A stretch of 64,000 bases of DNA, from NCBI GenBank assembly GCA_964036045.1, contig OZ038378.1, forward strand, positions 45,286,639 through 45,350,638. The letters run 5' to 3'. Each line of letters starts with the position of its first letter. The first letter of the stretch is position 1. Both the position numbers and the translations under genes were made by a program. This document shows positions 54,101-62,764 of the stretch, piece after piece. The notes beneath the pieces are model-generated. The model was not told where the DNA came from. It did no database searches and worked only from the letters and a program-made list of their open reading frames with translations. The stretch comes from Eutreptiella sp. 'Long Island Sound 2002' (taxonomy: Eukaryota > Euglenozoa > Euglenophyceae > Eutreptiales > Eutreptiaceae).

Positions 54101-57100
54101 GGACTGGAAATCCGCGCTGTGTTGCGTGGCCCCTTGAGTTGGGGTTAGGGACTCTCAATCCACGCTTTGTTGCGTGGCTCCTTTAGTTAGCGTTATGGGC
54201 CGGCAATCCACGCTTTGTTGTGTGGCCCCTTGAGTTGGGGTTAGGGACTCTCAATCCACGCTTTGTTGCGTGGCCCCTTGATTTGGGGTTAGGGACTCGC
54301 AATCCACGCTTTGTTGTGTGGCCCCTTGAGTTTGGGTTAGGGACTCTCAATCCACGGCTTGTGTGTCGCCCCTTGAAATGGGGTTAGGGACTCTCAATCC
54401 ACGGCTTGTGTGTCGCCCCTTGAGTTGTGGTTAGGGACTCTCAATCCACACTTCGTTGTGTGGCCCCTTGAGTTGGGGTTAGGGACTCACAATCCACGCT
54501 TTGTTGTTTGCCCCCTTGAGTTGGGGTTAGGGACTCTCAATCCACGCTTTGTTGTGTGGCCCCTTGAATTCGGGCCACGGACTCCCAATCCGCGCTTTGT
54601 TGCTAGCCCCCTCAGTGGGGTTAGGGACTGCCAATCCGCGCTCTGTTGCTTGGCCCCTTGAGTTGGGGTTAGGTACTCTCAATCCACGCTTTGTTGCGTG
54701 GCCCCTTGAGTTAGCGTTAGGGACTCGCAATCCACGCTTTGTTGTGTGGCCCCTTGAGTTGGGGTTAGGGACTCTCAATCCACGCTTTGTTGCGTGGCCC
54801 CTTGAGTTGGGGTTAGGGACTCGCAATCCACGCTTTGTTGTGTGGCCCCTTGAGTTTGGTTAGGGGATCTCAATCCACGCCTTGTGCGTCGCCCCTTGAG
54901 TTGTGGTTAGGGACTCTCAATCCACACTTCGTTGTGTGGCCCCTTGAGTTGGGGTTAACAACGCGTAATCCACGCTTTGTTGTGTGGGCCCTTGAGCTAG
55001 CGTTAGGGACTCGCAATCCATGGCTCGTTGTGTGGCCCCTTGAGTTGAGGTTAGGCACCCTCAATCCACGCTTTGTCGTGTGGCCCCTTGTGTTGGGGTT
55101 AGGGACTCTCAATCCACGCTTTGTTGTGTGGCACCTTGAGTTAGGGTTAGGGACTCTCAATCCACGCTTTGTTGTGTGGCCCCTTGACTTGGGGTCACTG
55201 ACTCGCAATCCACGCTTTGTTGTGTGGCCCCTTGAGTTGGGGTTAGGGAATCTCAATCCATGCTGTGTTGTGTGGCCCCTTGAGTTTGGGTTAGGGACTC
55301 TCAATCCACGCTTTGTTGAGGGGCACGTTGAGTTGTGGTTAGGGACTCGCAATCCGCGCTTTGTTGCGTGGCTCGTTGACTCGGGGTTAGGTACTTGCAA
55401 TCCACGCTTTGTTGTGTGGCCCCTTGAGCTGGTGTTAGGGACTCTCAATCCACGCTTTGTTGTGTGGCCCCTTGAATTCGGGTCACGGAGTCGCAATCCG
55501 CGCTTTGTTGCGTGGCCCCTTTAGTGGGGTTAGGGACTGGCAATCCATGCTTTGTTGCGTGGCCCCTTGAGTTGGGATTAGGGACTCTCAATCCACGCTT
55601 TGTTGCGTGGCCCCTTGAGTTTGGGTTAGGGACTCGCAATCCACGCTTTGTTGTGTGGCCCCTTGAGTTGGGGTTAGGGACTCTCAATCCACGCTTTGTT
55701 GTGTGGCCCCTTGAGTTAGCGTTAGGGACTCGCAATCCACGCTTTGTTGTGTGGCCCCTTGAGTTGGGGTTAGGGACTCTCAATCCACGCTTTGTTGCGT
55801 GGCCGCTTGAGTTGGGGTTAGGTACTTGCAATCCACGCTTTGTTGTGTGGCCCCTTGAGTTTGGTTAGGAACTCTCAATCCACGGCTTGTGTGTCGCCCC
55901 TTGAGTTGGGGTTAGGGACTCTCAATCCACGGCTTGTGTGTCGCCCCTTGAGTTGTGGTTAGGGACTCTCAATCCACACTTCGTTGTGTGGCCCCTTGAG
56001 TTGGGGTTAACGACGCGTAATCCACGCTTTGTTGTGTGGGCCCTTGAGCTAGCGTTAGGGACTCGCAATCCATGGCTCGTTGTGTGGCCCCTTGAGTTGA
56101 GGTTAGGCACCCTCAATCCACGCTTTGTCGTGTGGCCCCTTGTGTTGGGGTTAGCGACTCGCAATCCATGTTGTGTTGCGTGGCCCCTTGAGTTGGGGTT
56201 AGGGACTCTCAATCCACGCTTTGTTGTGTGGCACCTTGAGTTAGGGTTAGGGACTCTCAATCCACGCTTTGTTGCGTGGCCCCTTGACTTGGGGTCACTC
56301 ACTCGCAATCCACGCTTTGTTGTGTGGCCCCTTGAGTTGGGGTTAGGGACTCTCAATCCAAACTGTGTTGTGTGGCCCCTTGAGTTGGGGTTAGGGACTC
56401 CCAATCCACGCTTTGTTGTGTGGCCCCTTGAATTCGGCCCACGGACTGGCAATCCGCGCTTTGTTGCGTGGCCCCTTCAGTGGGGTTAGGGACTGGCAAT
56501 CCATGCTTTGTTGTGTGGCCCCTTGAGTTGGGGTTAGGGACTCTCAATCCACGCTTTGTTTCGTGGCCCCTTGAGTTAGCGTTAGGGACTCGCAATTCAC
56601 GCTTTGTTGTTTGGCCCCTTGAGTTGGGGTTAGGGACTCTCAATCCACGCTTTGTTGTGTGGCCCCTTGAGTTGGGGTTAGGGACTCTCAATCCACGCTT
56701 TGTTGCGTTGCCCCTTGAGTTGGGGTTAGGGACTCTCAATCCACGCTTCGTTGTGTGGCCCCTTGAGTTGGGGTTAGGGACTCTCAATCCACGCTTTGTT
56801 TCGTGGCCCCTTGAGTTAGCGTTAGGGACTCGCAATCCACGCTTTGTTGTTTGGCCCCTTGAGTTGGGGTTAGGGACTCTCAATCCACGCTTCGTTGTGT
56901 GGCCCCTTGAATTCGGGCCACAGACTCGCAATCCGCGCTTTGTTGCTAGCCCCTTCAGTGGGGTTAGGGACTGGCAATCCGCGCTGTGTTGCGTGGCCCC
57001 TTGAGTTGGGGTTAGGGACTCTCAATCCACGCTTTGTTGCGTGGCTCCTTTAGTTAGCGGTATGGGCCGGCAATCCACGCTTTGTTGTGTGGCCCCTTGA

Positions 57101-60100
57101 GTTGGGGTTAGGGACTCTCAATCCACGCTTTGTTGCGTGGCCCCTTGAGTTGGGGTTAGGGACTCGCAATCCACGCTTTGTTGTGTGGCCCCTTGAGTTT
57201 GGGTTAGGGACTCTCAATCCACGGCTTGTGTGTCGCCCCTTGAAATGGGGTTAGGGACTCTCAATCCACGGCTTGTGTGTCGCCCCTTGAGTTGTGGTTA
57301 GGGACTCTCAATCCACACTTCGTTGTGTGGCCCCTTGAGTTGGGGTTAGGGACTCACAATCCACGCTTTGTTGTTTGGCCCCTTGAGTTGGGGTTAGGGA
57401 CTCTCAATCCACGCTTTGTTGTGTGCCCCCTTGAATTCGGGCCACGGAGTCGGAATCCGCGCTTTGTTGCTAGCCCCCTCAGTGGGGTTAGGGACTGGCA
57501 ATCCGCGCTCTGTTGCTTGGCCCCTTGAGTTGGGGTTAGGTACTCTCAATCCACGCTTTGTTGTGTGGCCCCTTGAGTTAGCGTTAGGGACTCGCAATCC
57601 ACGCTTTGTTGTGTGGCCCCTTGAGTTGGGGTTAGGGACTCTCAATCCACGCTTTGTTGCGTGGCCCCTTGAGTTGGGGTTAGGGACTCGCAATCCACGC
57701 TTTGTTGTGTGGCCCCTTGAGTTTGGTTAGGGGATCTCAATCCACGCCTTGTGCGTCGCCCCTTGAGTTGTGGTTAGGGACTCTCAATCCACACTTCGTT
57801 GTGTGGCCCCTTGAGTTGGGGTTAACAACGCGTAATCCACGCTTTGTTGTGTGGGCCCTTGAGCTAGCGTTAGGGACTCGCAATCCATGGTTCGTTGTGT
57901 GGCCCCTTGAGTTGAGGTTAGGCACCCTCAATCCACGCTTTGTTGCGTGGCCCCTTGAGTTTGGGTTAGCGACTCGCAATCCATGTTGTGTTGCGTGGCC
58001 CCTTGAGTTGGGGTTAGGGACTCTCAATCCACGGTTTGTTGCGTGGCCCCTTGAGTTAGGGTTAGGGACTCTCAATCCACGCTTTGTTGCGTGGCCCCTT
58101 GACTTGGGGTCACTGACTCGCAATCCACGCTTTGTTGTGTGGCCCCTTGAGTTGGGGTTAGGGACTCTCAATCCATGCTGTGTTGTGTGGCCCCTTGAGT
58201 TTGGGTTAGGGACTCTCAATCCACGCTTTGTTGAGGGGCACGTTGAGTTGTGGTTAGGGACTCGCAATCCGCGCTTTGTTGCGTGGCTCGTTGACTCGGG
58301 GTTAGGTACTTGCAATCCACGCTTTGTTGTGTGGCCCCTTGAGCTGGTGTTAGGGACTCTCAATCCACGCTTTGTTGTGTGGCCCCTTGAATTCGGCCCA
58401 CGGACTCGCAATCCGCGCTTTGTTGCGTGGCCCCTTCAGTGGGGTTAGGGACTGGCAATCCATGCTTTGTTGCGTGGCCCCTTGAGTTGGGATTAGGGAC
58501 TCTCAATCCACGCTTTGTTGCGTGGCCCCTTGAGTTGGGGTTAGGGACTCGCAATCCACGCTTTGTTGTGTGGCCCCTTGAGTTGGGGTTAGGGACTCTC
58601 AATCCACGCTTTGTTGTGTGGCCCCTTGAGTTGGGGTCAGTGACTCGCAATCCACGCTTTGTTGTGTGGTCCCTTGAGTTTGGGTTAGGGACTCTCAATC
58701 CACGTTTGTTGAGGGGCACGTTGAGTTGTGGCTAGGTACTTGCAATCCACGCTTTGTTGTGTGGCCCCTTGAGTTGGGGTTAGGGACTCTCAATCCAGGC
58801 TTTGTTGTCTGGCCCCTTGAATTCGGGTCACCGACGATAATCCGCGGTTTGTTGCGTGGCCCCTTCAGTGGGGTTAGGGACTCTCAATCCACGCTTTGTT
58901 GCGTGGCCCCTTGACTTGGGGTCACTGACTCGCAATCCACGCTTTGTTGTGTGGCCCCTTGAGTTGGGGTTAGGGACTCCCAATCCACGCTTTGTTCAGG
59001 GGCACGTTGAGTTGTGGTTAGGGACTCGCAATCCGCGCTTTGTTGCGTGGCCCCTTGAGTTGGGGTTAGGTACTTGCAATCCGCGCTTTGTTGTGTGGCC
59101 CCTTCAGTGGGGTTAGGGACTGGCAATCCATGCTTTGTTGCGTGGCCCCTTGAGTTGGGGTTAGGGACTCTCAATCCACGCTTTGTTGCGTGGCCCCTTG
59201 AGTTGGGGTTAGGGACTCGCAATCCACGCTTTGTTGTGTGGCCCCTTGAGTTGGGGTTAGGGACTCTCAATCCACGCTTTGTTGTGTGGCCCCTTGAGTT
59301 GGGGTCAGTGACTCACAATCCACGCTTTGTTGTGTGGTCCCTTGAGTTTGGGTTAGGGACTCTCAATCCACGTTTGTTGAGGGGCACGTTGAGTTGTGGT
59401 TAGGTACTTGCAATCCGCGCTCTGTTGCGTGGCCCCTTGAGTTGGGGTTAGGGGCTCTCAATCCACTCTTCGTTGTGTGGCCCCTTGAGTTGGGGTGAGG
59501 GACTCGCAATCCACGCTTTTGTGCATGGCCCCTTGAGTTGGGGTTAGGGCCTCGCAATCCGGGCCTAGCATTTCCGCCCTCTTTTTGGCCTTTAAGAAGG
59601 CAGGGGTGAGGTAGCCACTTCTGATTTGGTCCCCCTTTGTTTCCGGGACCCCCGAAAATGTAGCGGTGACGTAGCTCTGAATCCACCCAGTGATGATGAG
59701 TCTACGTCTACTACTGTTGCTGCACCCATGGAGCTGCATCGGAGAACCTCGCATTGCCTTACTGTCTTTCGGCCACCTTATGTCGGTGGCCAATGTCACA
59801 AGACCTTGTACCTGTGGTGCACGCATTGTGAGGGGTGTGGCTTTTGCCTACACACTTTGGAGTGTCAATTTCGTGGAAGGGCCCACCCCAACACGGACAA
59901 GTGGCTCCTTCAAAAGTGGTGTCGGGAGGTTGACGTTGAGGAGGTTTTGACCGCCACCCTCCCCAACGAACCCGTGTCCGGTGACGAGGAGTTGGACGTC
60001 CTTTCCAATCCTCTGTTGGCCTCTCCCCCAGGTAAGGAGGTGAAGAAAAAAGAGGTACAATCATCTTATTCGGAGGTGGACCTCTTTGCACCTCCCCCTA

Positions 60101-62764
60101 CGGCGCCTGTGCCACGGAAGAACTGAAGGGAAAGAAAGCCTTGCCAAGTGCACCCCCTATCGACCCTCCCACTTGCAAAAGGCGTACTCGAAGCACCATC
60201 CTCGGCGAAACAACCCCTTTCGGGGTGGGAGATTGATTGACGGACAAGGATATCGTGTGTTGGTTGAACCAAGAGCTCTGCCACATGGAAATCGATGAAC
60301 CACATGTGTGGACTCTAGCGCTTCTATGTATCAAGAGACTTTCCAGGTACATGCAGAGAGTTGAATCCGGCACAAGACTGGCGAACATGACTTGGTGCCG
60401 CCGCCACATTTTTGTGGTTAATTCCAATGACAAGGAAGGGTTGCACCGGTTTGTGTGTGCGTTCTTGTCGTGTCCGGTTGGAGCTTTTCACTATTTGGGT
60501 TTGGGAACCCCTAAGCTCCACTCATTTGATCCGTCCTTTCTTGATGGCCATGAGGAAGCTTTTGCTATCCACCAAGCACCGCACCTTGGGATTCCAAACG
60601 GACAATTGGTGTTGTGGTTTTAAAAGCTTGAACATCGTGAAGTTGGTGGTGGAGCACCGGGGTACTTTTTCGGATGTGCCCCTCGTCCCAATGGGTGCCG
60701 GTTTTGTGGACTATGTGCTCAGCATTGTTAGTGCCCATCGTGCTGTGCGGGTCGTTCAAGCGCCCGGTGATGATGTGGAGGGTGTGACCGAGCTTCCTGG
60801 CCCTCCTGAGCCCCCCCCCCCCCCACACCCAAGTTGAAGGGGCACTTTCGGCTATCGAGGAGAGTGTTCAGACCACCCCCACCCCACTCGAAGGCAAGGA
60901 GGCCTCCGCCGAGCAGAGCATGGAAAGCCCGGAGGCCAGGCCGCAACCTTCCATGGCCACTCCCACAGAGGAGGACACCCGTCCCAAGGTACTCATCCGT
61001 GGACACTGGCGCAAGGTGCCGGATGGCTACCCATCAGATGCATCTGGCCAGCATTTCATCAATGACCTGTCCAAGCAGCTAGCAGCGGAGTTGCGCGCTA
61101 CTTGTCAGTTTAACCCCAATCCTGGTGCAAAGCCCAAGTCCAGGGACACAAAAACGGACTTGATCTTCAAGCGTGCATTCTGCAACTACTTGTAGCGGGT
61201 GCATGTTTTGTGGGCTGCATTTTCCTCCACCCGTTTGGTGTACCAATAGTGGAGCGTGTGAGATTGCTATTATATTGGGCCCATACCAGTGCCTTGGTGG
61301 CCTATAATGGTGGCACTAGCGTTGGCCATGGCCCTGTCAGGACTCTTTTTCTTGAGCCTGATCTTGTGTCTCGTGCCCATGACACCTTGTGAAACTATGT
61401 TATATTGGCCCCACACCACTGCCTTGGTGGCCTATAATGGTGGCACTAGCTTTGGCCATGGCCCTGTCAGGACTCTTTTTCTTGAGCCTGATTTTGTTCC
61501 CAGTGCTGGCTCACTGGATGTTGGCCATGGCCCTGTCAGGTTTCTTTTCTTGGGCCTGATTTTGTTGCTAGTGCCAATGACACCACGTGAAACTATGTTA
61601 TATTGGCCGAGTCCCAACTACTTGGTCGCCACGCAGAGTACTATGTGCTTTGTGGACTCGGGGTCCCATCGTTAAGGTCGCTATGGGGTGCCGTATGGAA
61701 CCGGCGGCTGTACATATTGCGCATGTATTGCAAAGGTTGCATTTCTTTCAATTTTTCAATTTTTTTTTATAATTTACACCACCTACCGCAGAAAAAAATC
61801 CATTTCGCGCGTTTACCGCAAAAAAACAATACACGACTAGACAATTTTTTGTACACGACTTACATTTTCACATACACAAGGTGGTGCAAACACAAGGCGG
61901 TCTGTAGCCACCGCAGGAGTCTTGTTATTTCAGGGGGGTGCGGGGGCTGGCCTCCGCGTCGAGCAGAGCGAGCTATCTGTCGAGTGAAGCGAGCCAAGGT
62001 GCACAATCTGTGGGCAATGGTTGGCGGTGTACACACAAGGCGGTGCCTACACAGGGTGGTGCACACACAAGGTGGTCTGTGGCCACTCAAGCGTCTTGTT
62101 ATTGAAGGGGGGTGCACGGGCTGGCCCCCGCGTCGAGTGAAGCGAGCTGAACTTTTTTTTGCAGGCACCGGGGGGCTGGGGGGGGTTACGGGGGGAGGTG
62201 TGTGTGGGGAAGGCGTGGGGGGGGGGGTGTAGGGGGGCAATTTTGTGCATACTATGGACATGGTGGACTTCACGATCTGGGCATTGACTGAACGTGAAGC
62301 CTGTCAGTACTCACAGAGGAGTATGGATGCCGTGGGGCAGAGTGCTGCAGTCGCAGGCAGTGGCACTTACCTTTCACTTACACCCTTGGCCGTTATGCCA
62401 CCCCACGCACTTCCATTAGACTTTGCTACACCTCCGTTACGCTTTCTTGCACCTCCGTTACACTTTGTGAGCCAAGGGGTGGGTGGTTGAGCCCTGGGTT
62501 TTGGCGCCCCCCCCCCCCTATCCTGGGGTTACGCATGACACGGGCCCTTGAATTTGCAGATTTTGGAGTTTGAACTGAGCATCGAAGTCACGTGCATTCT
62601 TAAGTGTACGGAGGTCATGCTGCAGGTCGCGGGCGCGGCATCAGACGAGTCTACGAAGTGCCTGCAGCTGCGGTACAATATCCCCATTGACCCGCAGTTG
62701 GCAAAGCGTGTGGAGGAAGCGCCTGTGACTGAGTACAACTACCGCTACGACGTTGGGGCGGAAG
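36055..62764 (+). CDS. TRAPPC11: TRAPPC11-like gene (Foie gras/Gryzun), partial, multi-exon
   Basis: TRAPPC11 is a subunit of the TRAPPIII tethering complex, acting in ER-to-Golgi traffic and autophagy. Exons supported are 36055-36177, 37110-37502, 40835-41083, 42430-42498, 42634-42678, 44342-44722 and 62560-62764, about 488 codons of an expected 1100-1200. The family signature runs in order across exons: LEVRTVAELIHDRI, then ERDFK joined to GAFDFFHEHIRWYKR, then CPGYYYHAAAEAM (Foie gras). Next come LLLSLLHKSQESYG, YMKEQ joined to WYSLGDRILEM, and FISVKAQFTTPRARV (Gryzun). All junctions between neighbouring exons are GT-AG and mostly phase 0. The first ~300 residues, about 300 residues between the last two exons, and the C-terminus were not found. 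Introns range from 135 bp to 17.8 kb. The upstream end adjoins a LINE, and the largest intron holds a giant transposon. Identification is from remembered family features and is not searched. Confidence 0.75.
37110..37502 (+). CDS. TRAPPC11: TRAPPC11-like exon b (Foie gras domain)
   Basis: Acceptor TCCTCCAG, donor GAAGAG/GTGTGT. 131 codons. It contains GAFDFFHEHIRWYKR, NQYERFGDNLN and CPGYYYHAAAEAMQQQ, three hallmarks of the Foie gras domain, and ends HVDSEYVGQPPMVVLKDTE. It is the best-supported exon in the window. Confidence 0.85.
37660..38060. repeat. Short palindromic repeats (GCCGAAATTTAGGCAGAC), in an intron
   Basis: A run of 25-30-bp segments alternates TGTCTGCCGAAATTTAGGC with its inverse GGCAGACAAAGTGTCTGGC, so that each GGCAGA...TCTGCC pair can form a hairpin. 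About ten copies are present. Stray copies occur at 38590-38615 and 38870-39035. The surrounding sequence is AT-rich. Frames over it are repeat artefacts. Confidence 0.6.
38190..39330. mobile_element. Possible TIR element with long diverged inverted arms
   Basis: About 38250-38400 and 39190-39320 are diverged inverted copies (AAGCGTATACAAATGCTTG on one side facing CGTATAAGCATTTGTACATG on the other, plus a TTTCCGTTT...TTTTTGT block). They bracket about 1.1 kb without coding capacity. Ends and target duplication are not resolved. Confidence 0.4.
39331..40834. other. TRAPPC11-like intron, no other feature
   Basis: No supported exon or element. A C run at 40584-40601 and AT-rich stretches occur. 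An additional small exon of the host gene could be hidden here. Confidence 0.35.
40835..41083 (+). CDS. TRAPPC11: TRAPPC11-like exon c (Foie gras helical repeats)
   Basis: Acceptor ACTGTGCAG, donor GAGCAG/GTGCCT. 83 codons. CDDLLLSLLHKSQESYGTLP, SSEIAGILVDRKEWQKARK and LCLNNYMKEQ match the TPR-like helices of the family. The 5' boundary could be an earlier AG in the same frame. Confidence 0.75.
41584..41655. repeat. Dispersed repeat ending in poly-C (copy 1)
   Basis: ACACCTGGAAGTACCAACCG, then GCAT and GAGCATTTATACC-like sequence running into a long C tract, is repeated at 45290-45352 with the same order and the same poly-C end. It lies in an intron. Confidence 0.6.
42430..42498 (+). CDS. 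TRAPPC11: TRAPPC11-like exon d (23 codons)
   Basis: Acceptor CTTGTGCAG, donor CAGGAG/GTCTGA. WYSLGDRILEMETECSAHLD continues YMKEQ of the previous exon as the family's Y-x-x-E-G-W...L..L...EC pattern. Phase 0 at both ends. Confidence 0.6.
42634..42678 (+). CDS. TRAPPC11: TRAPPC11-like exon e (15 codons, tentative)
   Basis: Acceptor GTCCGGAG, donor AGG/GTTGGC. VLSQIDVFVQMELAR would follow exon d as the family's L-x-D-Y-V-x-x-S-L-E-L helix. The donor is weak and the exon very short, so this is a proposal only. Confidence 0.35.
44342..44722 (+). CDS. TRAPPC11: TRAPPC11-like exon f (start of Gryzun domain)
   Basis: Acceptor CCCCTGCAG, donor CCCACG/GTGTGC. 127 codons. An alpha-helical linker (WVANPTDQLEQRMRRFHAFM) is followed by the beta-rich start of the Gryzun domain: FISVKAQFTTPRARVHSPVQ, PVPIPLSQLHVAFNHPEYDF. 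The spacing and the PL-P-LS-L-V-F pattern are typical of TRAPPC11. An alternative acceptor lies 21 bases downstream (TTGCAG/TGGGTG). Confidence 0.75.
44723..46528. other. Start of the largest TRAPPC11-like intron
   Basis: Apart from the dispersed repeat at 45290, I see no secure feature. A segment at 45070-45150 after a good acceptor (CGTCACAG) reads GLVLWTVAESRPEYVEVFDH but lacks a donor, so it is not called. About 300 family residues remain unaccounted for and may be encoded here in small exons. G-rich runs from 46320 to 46520 resemble sequence beyond the giant element at 61.9-62.2 kb. Confidence 0.4.
45290..45352. repeat. Dispersed repeat ending in poly-C (copy 2)
   Basis: Second copy of the sequence at 41584-41655: ACACCTGGAAGTACCGACCG, then GAGCATTTATGCC and a C tract. 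Both copies lie in TRAPPC11-like introns, about 3.7 kb apart, in the same orientation. Confidence 0.6.
46529..47115. mobile_element. 587-bp element with poly-C/poly-G TIRs
   Basis: It begins with 15 C followed by TTGCGCAAGCAC (46529-46555) and ends GTGCTTGCGCAA followed by 13 G (47091-47115), an inverted repeat of about 25 bp. A ~48-bp sequence (GCAAGCAC-GCCTTGTCT-AGCACATGAGCCCGTG and on to CGTCGTTTTG) occurs directly at 46548 and again at 47030. The last copy can also form a stem with the right terminus. No coding capacity. Its right end touches the left end of the giant element. Confidence 0.6.
47225..59560. repeat. 48-bp satellite array, about 250 copies
   Basis: The unit is 48 bp with consensus parts GAGTTGGGGTTAGGGACT, CTCAATCCACGCTTTG and TTGTGTGGCCCCTT. 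The period is exact across most of the array (for example GTGGCCCC at 47712 and 47760). Units alternate in two diagnostic positions (CTCTCAATCC with TTGCGTGG, CTCGCAATCC with TTGTGTGG), hinting at a 96-bp dimer in places. Because 48 is divisible by three, frames of 100-350 codons stay open on both strands, encoding 16-residue repeats (LGLGTLNPRFVVWPLE on +, GHTTKRGLRVPNPNSR on -). Neither looks selected as protein. Each unit carries GGTTAGGG, a telomere-like hexamer. Confidence 0.95.
51954..59400. repeat. Higher-order repeat of the satellite, ~2.9-kb period
   Basis: Diagnostic variant units recur in the same order at offsets of 2916 bp (52529 to 55445; 53022 to 55938) and 2867 bp (54410 to 57277; 54870 to 57737). 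Marker variants include GGCTTGTGTGTCGCC, TTAACGACGCGTAATCC, GAGGGGCACGTTGAG and GAATTCGGGCCACGGA units. About two and a half blocks are present, the last decaying before 59560. The left part of the array (47225-51950) lacks this exact order. Confidence 0.8.
59626..61195 (+). pseudogene. Zinc-finger/Ulp1-like cysteine protease gene of the giant element, frameshifted
   Basis: The N-terminal part (59626-60126) contains WCTHCEGCGFCLHTLECQF with further Cys/His, a likely zinc finger, then an acidic linker. From 60237 a helical part leads to RHIFVVNSNDKEGLHRFVCA, which matches the strand with the catalytic His of adenovirus/Ulp1-type proteases (usually H-W, here H-R). After a one-base frame change near 60465 come IWVWEPLSSTHLIRP, LGFQTDNWCCGFKSLN (Gln and the catalytic Cys block) and LVPMGAGFVDYVLSIV. 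A C14 run near 60815 shifts frame again into a Pro/Glu-rich tail ending RAFCNYL-stop at 61195. Such proteases deconjugate SUMO in hosts and are common passengers in plant-type DNA transposons. The stop near 60124 and the frameshifts make this copy non-functional. Confidence 0.65.
61262..61610. repeat. Tandem ~131-bp duplication with a nested partial copy
   Basis: TATATTGGGCC...CTTGGTGGCCTATAATGG units start at about 61270 and 61401. A partial unit (GTTGGCCATGGCCCTGTCAG) repeats inside the second copy near 61520, and TATATTGGCC recurs near 61600. It lies between the Ulp1-like gene and the right TIR of the giant element. Confidence 0.75.
61873..62559. other. G-rich intron flank beyond the giant element
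   Basis: Repeated boxes GTGCACACACAAGG and CTTGTTATT...GGGGGGTGC...GGGCTGGCC occur twice (about 61917-61990 and 62095-62150). Similar TTGGCGGTGCACACACAAGG sequence lies left of the giant element at about 46480-46515. G runs follow to 62230, then ordinary intron sequence up to the acceptor at 62559. Confidence 0.5.
62560..62764 (+). CDS. TRAPPC11: TRAPPC11-like exon g (C-terminal Gryzun strand region)
   Basis: Acceptor AATTTGCAG, donor GCGGAAG/GTGCCG. 68 codons plus one base. It reads ILEFELSIEVTCILKCTEVM, LQVAGAASDES, then YNIPIDPQLAKRVEEAP. The alternating beta pattern with V-T-x-x-L-K-x-C-T-E resembles late Gryzun strands (N-R-T-E in relatives). It lies beyond the giant transposon. Assignment to the same gene is inferred from strand, splice sites and pattern. 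Confidence 0.5.

Larger units (their letters stand above)
47116..61872 (+). mobile_element. ~14.7-kb TIR transposon carrying a 48-bp satellite and an Ulp1-type gene
   Basis: Inverted repeats bracket the whole satellite block: GTGTAACAAAAAAACCGTCTAGTC on the left (in two parts, about 47148-47171) against the reverse of GACTAGACAATTTTTTGTACAC (61835-61856). Inward of these, both sides have the same TTTTTTT(G/C)CGGTAA motif (left 47178-47192, right 61812-61827). A second TTTTTTTTTGCGGTAA lies just outside at 47128-47143. Exact termini and target duplication are unresolved. Inside, in order, are the satellite (47225-59560), a broken zinc-finger/Ulp1-like protease gene on the + strand, and a short tandem duplication. 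No transposase was recognised, so it may depend on another element. Confidence 0.65.

Noticed and set aside
47225-59560. CRISPR array
   Set aside because: Units are contiguous with no unique spacers, there are no cas genes, and the context is eukaryotic.
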